Source: Fictibacillus arsenicus (GTDB lineage: Bacteria; Bacillota; Bacilli; Bacillales; Fictibacillaceae). From it: a stretch of 64,000 nucleotides of DNA. Made by a program: the position numbers and the translations under genes. This document shows positions 57,770-64,000 of the stretch, piece after piece (within the stretch, counting starts at the first letter, position 1; each line of letters opens with the position of its first letter). The stretch covers positions 2,914,001-2,978,000 of the forward strand of contig NZ_CP016761.1 in NCBI RefSeq assembly GCF_001642935.1. The letters run 5' to 3'. The notes under the pieces are model-generated. The model did no database searches. It saw only the letters and a list, made by a program, of their open reading frames with translations, and was not told the DNA's origin.

Positions 57770-58486
57770 ATGAAGAAAAGAAATCGTACGGTTATTTTTA
57801 CAGTTTCAGCACTGCTTACAGTCGGTGTGTTTACTTATAATGATCTTGAAAGCAAAGCCAAGGCAACTTCTGATCTAATCATAAAAGATAATAATGAAAT
57901 ACATACATCTGATCGTTCAGCTGAATTAAATTCGAATGAACTTGTTCAAAATCCCTATAAACAAAAAACAATGGATGAAGAAAAAGTTCCAGTAGTTGAC
58001 GGTGTTAACAAAAAAGCATCACCTAATGTTGAACAGTCAATTGTTGAACGAAGCCAAGCTGAAGATAAGAAGCCCGTTAAATGCGGTACCGGGACAACAA
58101 CTAAAGAAAAAGAAACTAAAACTGTTAACCCTGAAACAAGAGTGATAGATGGTTATACGTTTGTAAATATCACGGATTCAGCAGAAGAAAATTTGGCTGA
58201 TTTGATTGAAGTAGCAAAAAAGCATAATGCTGCGTTATACGCGATTGAATATAGTGACTCATTTGCGATGTATTCCAATGATACAGGTGAACCTCTTATC
58301 ATGTTCAGCACAGGTTCCAGATCTGTTTCGGTTGAGCATGCAGCCATTCTCTATGACATGCATCCCTCAATTAAAGAGCAGATTAAATCTGTAGTAGAGA
58401 CTGGCAAGGAAACAATTGTTGAACTTGGTGAATTCGAGAGCTACCATATTTCGAAAACAGACGGAAGAATTTATCTTTCATTTTAA
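57770..58486 (+). CDS. secreted hypothetical protein (238 aa)
   Basis: This 238-residue protein has an N-terminal signal or anchor segment (RNRTVIFTVSALLTVGVFTY). A disordered, Lys/Glu-rich middle (about 35-125) with one Cys in KPVKCGTGTTTKEKE follows. A compact C-terminal domain (about 130-238; VIDGYTFVNITDSAEENLADLIEVAKKHNAALYAIEYSDSFAMYSN) completes it. GGGGG lies 9 nt before the ATG. I do not recognise the family. It has its own terminator. Confidence 0.6.
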   Translation: MKKRNRTVIFTVSALLTVGVFTYNDLESKAKATSDLIIKDNNEIHTSDRSAELNSNELVQNPYKQKTMDEEKVPVVDGVNKKASPNVEQSIVERSQAEDKKPVKCGTGTTTKEKETKTVNPETRVIDGYTFVNITDSAEENLADLIEVAKKHNAALYAIEYSDSFAMYSNDTGEPLIMFSTGSRSVSVEHAAILYDMHPSIKEQIKSVVETGKETIVELGEFESYHISKTDGRIYLSF

Positions 58487-58493
58487 TCAATGC

Positions 58494-58527
58494 AAAAAAA
58501 AGTCCTCCATTTAGAGGGCTTTTTTAT
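58494..58527. terminator. bidirectional terminator
   Basis: AAAGTCCTC / GAGGGCTTT (G-U pair) with ATTTA loop is flanked by A7 and T6. It serves the plus-strand gene ending at 58486 and overlaps the 3' end of the minus-strand gene ending at 58511. Confidence 0.7.
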
Positions 58528-58939
58528 TTTTCTTTTTTATTTCTTTTAGGGCCACAACTTTTAAAGCAAGCAGTTCTTTTTCAGTAAATTTTTCTAATAG
58601 CTTTTCATAAACAGCTACCTTCTCTTCTTCACTTAATCCGCCGCTAACCTGTTCTCTCGTTCTAGCTAATTCAGTTACCGTATACTTCTCAGAAATCAGC
58701 TTTACTGCTTCTTTTCTCGTGGTAAACGGGAGGTTTTTCGAATTCGTTTCCCCTGTTTCTATGTATTTTCTGATCTCAGGATCCTCAAGAAGCTTGTTTA
58801 TCTCTTCTTCATTAGAGGATAATTCTCTTGAGATCTCGCTCATCGCTTTTTCAGAGGCATAGTCCATTACAAATAAATAACTGATTACACCTGTTGCTAT
58901 AAAAAACATGAATACAACTCCAAGCAACCACTTAACCAT
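58511..58939 (-). CDS. membrane-anchored hypothetical protein (142 aa)
   Basis: This 142-residue protein has one N-terminal membrane helix (WLLGVVFMFFIATGVISYLFVM, about 4-25). A charged, helical remainder is rich in Glu/Lys (about 30-142), with LSSNEEEINKLLEDPEIRKYIETG, GLSEEEKVAVYEKLLEKFTEKELLALKVV. It may form a coiled coil outside or inside. Function and family are unknown. It is convergent with the secreted protein gene. Confidence 0.6.
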   Translation of the reverse strand: MVKWLLGVVFMFFIATGVISYLFVMDYASEKAMSEISRELSSNEEEINKLLEDPEIRKYIETGETNSKNLPFTTRKEAVKLISEKYTVTELARTREQVSGGLSEEEKVAVYEKLLEKFTEKELLALKVVALKEIKKKNKKAL

Positions 58940-59103
58940 TTAATCACCAACTCATTTTAGATAATTTATTCATAACACACCTTCAAAATTTTGGAAAGTA
59001 ATGATTAAGATTTTTAAAGTTTTCTTTAGTCTTACATTCAGTTTGTTTCTATTATGCTATTATTTACCATAAGAGCAGATTAACATTGAAGCTGGAGGTC
59101 ATT

Positions 59104-60414
59104 ATGTCGCGTCTTACTGATCATTTAATCGTAATCTCTTTTGATTGCCTATCTTCGCTGGATTTTCCTATGCTCCAGGAACTTCCGCATTTTAAAGAAC
59201 TTTTACAAAGAGGATCTTACTGCAATCAAGTTCAAACAATCTATCCTTCTGTTACTTATCCATGCCATACAACGATTGTGACGGGAAATTATCCAAAACG
59301 TCATGGAATCGTTAATAATACGCTTCTTCAGCCTGGTAGATTATCTCCAGACTGGTATTGGCATCGCAAACATGTGAAAGGCACAACTTTATATGATGAA
59401 GCTAAAAAAGCTGGTATGACGACAGCAGCATTATTATGGCCAGTTACAGCAAGAGCAAACATCGATTACAATATGCCTGAAATATTTGCAAACCGTTCGT
59501 GGCATCATCAGGTACCTGTTTCTCTTTCAAATGGAAGTATACGCTATCAATTGGATTTAAACAGACGTTTTGGACATCTTCGGAAAGGACTTAATCAGCC
59601 TGAACTGGATGATTTCGTATTAGAGTCAACGGTGTATACGATTAAAACGAAAAAACCAGAACTGATGCTCGTTCATTTTGTAGATTTGGATTCACAGCGT
59701 CATTACCATGGCTTTGCTTCAAAAGAGGCGATGGCTGCCGTCGAGAGACATGATGTTCGTCTTGGACGCATCATTCAAGCACTTAAAGAAAGTGGTATAT
59801 ATGAAAATTCTACGATCGTCGCTCTAGGAGATCATAGTGCACTTGATGAATCAAAAGCGATTAAGCTCAACGTATTATTCAAAGAAAAAGGTTTGATAGA
59901 TGTAAATGAACATGGAAAAGTGAAAAGCTGGAAAGCCTATTGCAAGAGTTGTGATGGGTCCGCATATATTTACTTAAATGAGCCATCAGATCATCAAACA
60001 AAGGAGGTAGTGGAAGAGCTTTTGAAGAATCTAGTATTAAATCAAACAAACGGTATAGAAAAAGTCATCAGCCAGCATGAAGCAGCAGCAATGGGAGCAG
60101 ATGAAAACTGTGCTTTTATGGTAGAGGCAAGAAGAGGCTTTTACATCAAGGAACAAATAGATGGAGAATTTATCGATTCTATTACCGAAAGAGATGTAAG
60201 AGCGAAACGCTATACACTCGCTTCGCACGGCTATTCACCTGAAAAAAAAGATTATACAACGCTTATCATTGCAGCAGGGAAAGGAATTCGTCCTAATGTG
60301 GTGGTGCCTTCCATGCATCTTGTCGATGAAGGACCAACTTTTGCTAGACTTCTTGGTCTTGATTTAGGCAGCACAGACGGTTCCGTTGTGGAAGATTTAA
60401 TCTATGATTCTTAA
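59104..60414 (+). CDS. nucleotide pyrophosphatase/phosphodiesterase-type alkaline phosphatase family protein
   Basis: This 436-residue metal-dependent hydrolase is of the alkaline phosphatase superfamily. The N-terminal VISFDCLSSLDF holds the first metal Asp. The nucleophile Thr is in SVTYPCHTTIVTGNYP (about 55-70). HFVDLDSQRHYHG (about 199-211) and ALGDHSALDES (about 248-258) give further metal ligands, and YTLASHGYSPEKKDYTT a late His. It is predicted to cleave phosphodiester or pyrophosphate bonds of nucleotides or nucleotide sugars. ATG 59104 is set by GGAGG 6 nt upstream. No signal peptide is present, so it is cytoplasmic. Confidence 0.85.
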   Translation: MSRLTDHLIVISFDCLSSLDFPMLQELPHFKELLQRGSYCNQVQTIYPSVTYPCHTTIVTGNYPKRHGIVNNTLLQPGRLSPDWYWHRKHVKGTTLYDEAKKAGMTTAALLWPVTARANIDYNMPEIFANRSWHHQVPVSLSNGSIRYQLDLNRRFGHLRKGLNQPELDDFVLESTVYTIKTKKPELMLVHFVDLDSQRHYHGFASKEAMAAVERHDVRLGRIIQALKESGIYENSTIVALGDHSALDESKAIKLNVLFKEKGLIDVNEHGKVKSWKAYCKSCDGSAYIYLNEPSDHQTKEVVEELLKNLVLNQTNGIEKVISQHEAAAMGADENCAFMVEARRGFYIKEQIDGEFIDSITERDVRAKRYTLASHGYSPEKKDYTTLIIAAGKGIRPNVVVPSMHLVDEGPTFARLLGLDLGSTDGSVVEDLIYDS

Positions 60415-60464
60415 AAGACAGCTTATTAACCTAGTAAAAAATCGTTAAAGAGAGGATAAACCAA

Positions 60465-61736
60465 ATGAAACGGTTTACGAAAGAAGAGAATAGCTGGATG
60501 TTCTATGATTGGGCTAATTCCGCATACTCCATCATTATTACAACAGCAGTGTTTCCTCTATTCTATAAGGCGGCGGCCATGAAAGCCGGTGTGAGTGCTT
60601 CTGATTCAACAGCCTATCTCGGCTATACGATTGCCGTTGCCACTTTTATTCTGGCGATGCTTAGCCCGATATTAGGCACGATTGCAGATTATAAGGGACT
60701 TAAGAAACGTTTTTTTACCTTCTTTTTTATTCTTGGATTGATCTCTACCGCAACGCTCGCTTTTATACCAAGTGATCAATGGCTCTTATTATTGATTTTT
60801 TATACATTAACCGCGATTGGCTCCAGCGGGTCAAACGTCTTCTACGACGCATTTATTACGGATGTAACAACTGAAGATAGAATGAACAGAGTATCGTCAA
60901 GAGGTTTTGGTTTAGGTTATATCGGAAGTACGATTCCCTTTATTATCAGTATCGCTATAATCATTCTAGCTCAAAATGAGGTACTTCCGTTTTCAACAAC
61001 GATTGCAAGTAAGATTGCATTTCTTATAACAGCTGTATGGTGGGGCGTATTTACCATTCCAATGCTGAAAAATGTGTATCAGCGTTACGGAATTGAGCGA
61101 GAGCCAAAACCGATTGCTAACAGCTTTAAGCGTTTAGGAAATACGTTAAAAGAAATCCGAAAATATCGTGCATTGTTTTTATTCTTGCTTGCTTATTTCT
61201 TTTACATCGACGGTGTAGGAACAATTATTACGATGTCCACTGCGTATGGTTCAGATTTAGGCATCACTTCTACTAACCTGTTAATTATTCTGTTTGCCAC
61301 TCAGGTTGTAGCAGCGCCGTTTGCCATTCTTTATGGTAGATTAGCAGAGAGATTCACAGGAAAAACGATGCTGTACGTAGGTATTTGTGTTTATATTATT
61401 GTCTGTATTTATGCTTACTTTTTAAAAACGACGCTCGACTTTTGGATATTAGCGATGCTAGTCGCAACTTCACAGGGGGGCATTCAGGCTTTAAGCCGTG
61501 CTTACTTTGCTAAGCTGGTACCGAAGAAAAATGCTAATGAATTTTTCGGCTTCTATAATATTTTTGGTAAGTTCGCCTCCATCATGGGTCCTTTGCTAGT
61601 TGCCATTACAGCTCAAGTTACCGGGAACTCAGCAAGCGCTGTATTCAGCCTGGTCATTCTTTTCATTATTGGGATTACCATACTATTTTTTGTCCCTGAA
61701 CCTAAAGTTGATTCTTCTCATACGATTAGTGCTTGA
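60465..61736 (+). CDS. MFS transporter, UMF1/Atg22-like
   Basis: This 423-residue protein has about 12 membrane helices of the UMF1 (Atg22-like) family. The signature N-terminus is SWMFYDWANSAYSIIITTAVFPLFYK, then LSPILGTIADYKGLKKRFF, TAIGSSGSNVFYDAFI and GFGLGYIGSTIPF. It carries a GGIQALSRAYFAKLVPKKNANEFFGFYN loop. UMF1 proteins are proposed effluxers of small solutes; the substrate is unknown. AGAGAGG lies before the ATG. It lies 50 bp downstream of the phosphodiesterase gene and is probably co-transcribed. Confidence 0.88.
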   Translation: MKRFTKEENSWMFYDWANSAYSIIITTAVFPLFYKAAAMKAGVSASDSTAYLGYTIAVATFILAMLSPILGTIADYKGLKKRFFTFFFILGLISTATLAFIPSDQWLLLLIFYTLTAIGSSGSNVFYDAFITDVTTEDRMNRVSSRGFGLGYIGSTIPFIISIAIIILAQNEVLPFSTTIASKIAFLITAVWWGVFTIPMLKNVYQRYGIEREPKPIANSFKRLGNTLKEIRKYRALFLFLLAYFFYIDGVGTIITMSTAYGSDLGITSTNLLIILFATQVVAAPFAILYGRLAERFTGKTMLYVGICVYIIVCIYAYFLKTTLDFWILAMLVATSQGGIQALSRAYFAKLVPKKNANEFFGFYNIFGKFASIMGPLLVAITAQVTGNSASAVFSLVILFIIGITILFFVPEPKVDSSHTISA

Positions 61737-61751
61737 TAGTAAAATAAATAC

Positions 61752-61797
61752 AAAAGACAGACCTTCTGGTTCTTCCTTAGGCCTGTCTTTTATTTTT
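61752..61797. terminator. terminator after the UMF1 gene
   Basis: AAAAGACAGACC..GGCCTGTCTTTT pairs around a 14-nt loop and is followed by T. It also lies between convergent genes, so it works both ways. Confidence 0.7.
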
Positions 61798-61804
61798 CAT
61801 TATA

Positions 61805-63940
61805 TTACGCAGTTACTTCTCTGTTTTGCTCATATACTCTGTCCTTCTTAAAGTTGAACACTACAAAAGCTAAGAGGGCAAACACCATGAGGAATGTCAG
61901 CAGTATACCCATGTTGGACAATGCAGCACCAAAATCATTTAACGTAATGACTGATTTAAATCCTGCAATGGAATATGTGAAAGGCATAAATTCACTCAGG
62001 TTTCTCAAGTTCTCTGGCAGCATTTCTATCGGCAGGTTAGCTCCTGTTATGGAAAGCTGCATGATTACTAGTCCTAGCGCAATAAAACGGCCTACGTTCC
62101 CGCCAAAAGCAGCCAAGAAAAGAACAATTGCAGAAAAGGCGACGCTTGCAACAATAGCGAACACTATTAATCCGCCAGGGTTGCTTACGTTCACTTTTAA
62201 TACGAATAGCACGACAATCAAAAGCAAGATCGCTTGTACAATCGCAAGTGAAGCCAGCTTTAAGAACTTTACCGCAAACCAGTTAAAACTTGAAACGAAT
62301 GACGGTCTTTTAAAATCAATAAATAAAGACATGATCAAGATGCCAACAAATAATCCGAGTGTAAGAACATATGGTGCTGTTGAATCACGATAGTGCTCAT
62401 ATTCATTTACTGATTTACTTTTCAGCTGAACGGGAGAAGCAAACATATTAACGTTATCCTTCTCTGTATTCAAACCGCCTGTCTTCTCAGCACCTGATTT
62501 AAGACCGGTTGATAGTTTTTCACTTCCCGCATTAATTTTCCCTGCACCATCATTCAGTTTAGTTGCTCCTTGAGAAAGCTTTTTCCAGCCTTCGTCTACC
62601 TTAGCATTTCCATCTGAAATCTGACCAGCTCCAGAATCTAATTTTGTTACACCAGTGATTAATTCATTCCAGCCTTTATCAACTTTAGCGTTGCCGTCTG
62701 CAATCTGTGCAGCACCAGCTTCGAGTTTTCCGGCACCTTGATCAAGTTTTGTCTGTCCAGTCACAAGCTGATTAAGACCGTCATTTAAAGCGACAGTTCC
62801 TGGCGCAATTTTGTAAGCGATTCCATCAGCGACCGAAACAGCTCCTTCATTCAAAGCGACGGATTTAGTGGATAAATTATCTAATCCACTAGAAATCTCT
62901 TTTGCTCCATCAATAATTTGCTGATAATAAGGTCCAACATTTACTGTTGGATTTGCTTTCTTATATTCTTCCAATCCAGCGACCAATCTTTGAGCTCCAG
63001 CTGCAAGTTTGGCTGAACCGTCCTTTAATCTTCCCGTACCATCGGCGACCTTTCTGCTCCCTGGTACTAAACGTTCTGCAACACCATTCTTAAGCTCCTC
63101 ACTTCCTTGTTCAGCCTTTTGAAGTCCTGCAAGAATCTGAGAAGAACCATCCTTTAAGCTGACTGTTCCTTCGTGCAGCTGCTGAGAACCATCAGCCAGC
63201 TTATTAATATCACCAGATTTTTCGTTCAATTTATTTAATAAAAGTCCTGTTCCGTTTTTCAGTTCCTTCGTACCGTTAGCCAGTTTCGTGATATCTGGCT
63301 GCTTGGAAGTTACTGAAGTTAAGAGTTCATTTGTACCTTTATGCAGCTGGCTTGTCCCGTTTGCGAGCTGTGAAGAACCATCTGCAGCTTTCCCAAACCC
63401 TTCAGAGACTTCTCCTAAACTGGCAAACATGTTTGTCACATACTTTTGTGTAATCGTATCAGCCAGTTTTTCACGCATTCTTTGTGTAGCTGTTTCAGTA
63501 ACTTTTGAGGCCAAAAAGTTAAGCCCTTCATTCTGTATATATTCTAATTCAAGCTTTTTGGGATTTGGATCTAAGACAGTTGTGACTCTCTGTGAAAAAT
63601 CCTCTGGAATAATGATAGCCATGTAATAATCATTCTTTAGAAGTCCTTTCATGGCATCAGTTGAATTTACAAATTTCCAGCCTAAATCCTTCCCATCTTT
63701 CATATTGGCTACGAGATCATCCCCAACATTGATCGCCTGATCACCATTGAAAGCACCTTTATCATTATTGACTACTGCAACTGGCAAGTTAGAAAGATTG
63801 TCATACGGTCCCCAGGTAGCTGATAAAAGTATTCCGCCATATACTACAGGAACAAGCAAAGCTGCAATAACAGAAAAAAGAATGGCCTTATTTGCAGCGA
63901 GTTTGCCGAATTCTGCGGAAAGCAACTTAAAAGTATTCAT
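61805..63940 (-). CDS. YhgE/Pip-family membrane protein
   Basis: This 711-residue protein has the YhgE/Pip domain pair. The N-terminal helix (about 15-38) is followed by an extracellular domain (about 39-160; VAVVNNDKGAFNGDQAINVGDDLV). A long repeat-rich, coiled-coil-like stalk is about 185-475, with GTSQLHKGTNELL, GSQQLHEGTVSLKDGSSQI and a near-duplicate GAGQISDGNAKVDEGWKKL repeat. Then come five or six membrane helices of ABC-2 type (about 520-700). It is related to phage-infection-protein and type VII/ESX-style exporters. A TetR-type operator lies upstream. Confidence 0.85.
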   Translation of the reverse strand: MNTFKLLSAEFGKLAANKAILFSVIAALLVPVVYGGILLSATWGPYDNLSNLPVAVVNNDKGAFNGDQAINVGDDLVANMKDGKDLGWKFVNSTDAMKGLLKNDYYMAIIIPEDFSQRVTTVLDPNPKKLELEYIQNEGLNFLASKVTETATQRMREKLADTITQKYVTNMFASLGEVSEGFGKAADGSSQLANGTSQLHKGTNELLTSVTSKQPDITKLANGTKELKNGTGLLLNKLNEKSGDINKLADGSQQLHEGTVSLKDGSSQILAGLQKAEQGSEELKNGVAERLVPGSRKVADGTGRLKDGSAKLAAGAQRLVAGLEEYKKANPTVNVGPYYQQIIDGAKEISSGLDNLSTKSVALNEGAVSVADGIAYKIAPGTVALNDGLNQLVTGQTKLDQGAGKLEAGAAQIADGNAKVDKGWNELITGVTKLDSGAGQISDGNAKVDEGWKKLSQGATKLNDGAGKINAGSEKLSTGLKSGAEKTGGLNTEKDNVNMFASPVQLKSKSVNEYEHYRDSTAPYVLTLGLFVGILIMSLFIDFKRPSFVSSFNWFAVKFLKLASLAIVQAILLLIVVLFVLKVNVSNPGGLIVFAIVASVAFSAIVLFLAAFGGNVGRFIALGLVIMQLSITGANLPIEMLPENLRNLSEFMPFTYSIAGFKSVITLNDFGAALSNMGILLTFLMVFALLAFVVFNFKKDRVYEQNREVTA

Positions 63941-63974
63941 TTAGAATCCCTCCAAATGTATGTAAGACTTCAAA

Positions 63975-63998
63975 AAATGAATGGCGACTCATTCATTT
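63975..63998. promoter_or_regulatory. TetR-type palindromic operator upstream of yhgE
   Basis: A perfect 9-bp inverted repeat AAATGAATG / CATTCATTT flanks a 6-bp spacer (GCGACT), 34 bp before the YhgE/Pip start. Palindromes of the TGAATGA...TCATTCA type next to TetR genes are common for this family; a TetR gene would lie just beyond the right edge. Confidence 0.6.
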
Positions 63999-64000
63999 AA

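Noticed and set aside
61854-62393. Plus-strand 179-codon open frame
   Set aside because: It is antisense to the YhgE/Pip membrane region, has no ribosome binding site and has the composition of a shadow of hydrophobic codons.

Overview
The window reads as the chromosome of a low-GC, endospore-forming Bacillota, most likely a Bacillaceae member (Bacillus or Fictibacillus-like; this is my inference from gene style). Supporting signs are AGGAGG-type ribosome binding sites, frequent TTG/GTG starts, CcpA cre sites, a YjcZ-type tiny coat-like protein, a NamZ/NagZ/MurQ peptidoglycan-sugar cluster, a YndM-type DUF2512 protein and a YhgE/Pip protein.

Left flank (1-14163): some small genes, a DnaQ-like exonuclease, a GC-rich dispersed palindromic repeat, a lipoprotein and a small spore-type protein. 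A nine-gene minus-strand cell-wall amino-sugar cluster follows: nagZ-namZ, then nagA-nagB-nagR-murP-mupG-murQ-nagP. Secreted NagZ and NamZ split peptidoglycan chains into GlcNAc and MurNAc species. MurP and NagP import and phosphorylate them, MupG and MurQ process the MurNAc-6P species, and NagA and NagB feed fructose-6-P into glycolysis. Two near-identical 16-bp NagR operators and two cre sites wire the cluster to GlcNAc-6P and to CcpA.

Genomic island (14195-54744): an intact tRNA-Ala(GGC) gene is followed, exactly 40,500 bp later, by a second copy of its 3' 45 bp plus 5 bp beyond (50 bp in all). This is the attL/attR signature of an integrative element. Region by region the island holds: (a) a helicase-methylase-OLD ATPase defence locus; (b) a relic of type I restriction hsdR and a phage-type integrase; (c) three consecutive tyrosine recombinases (a recombinase-in-trio module) with a divergent set of small unknown genes including an excisionase-like HTH protein; (d) about 15 kb (30.4-45.3 kb) of one- to five-gene transcription units, mostly minus strand. 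Most of these units are followed at their 3' end by a related 36-92 bp palindromic element, always in the same orientation, which combines a terminator hairpin with TTATTCAACAATC-type boxes. This looks like an integron-style gene-cassette array without a recognisable IntI; (e) a six-gene sugar-utilisation operon (ROK regulator, ABC permeases and binding protein, GH31 fusion glycosidase, LacI regulator).

Right flank (54745-64000): a small unknown gene, YndM, a sodium:solute symporter with a 39-residue companion protein and an upstream cre, two unknown membrane or secreted proteins, a nucleotide pyrophosphatase-type phosphodiesterase, a UMF1-type MFS transporter and a YhgE/Pip protein preceded by a probable TetR-type operator.

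The main candidate for an undescribed system is the repeat-punctuated cassette array of region (d), together with its neighbouring recombinase trio.
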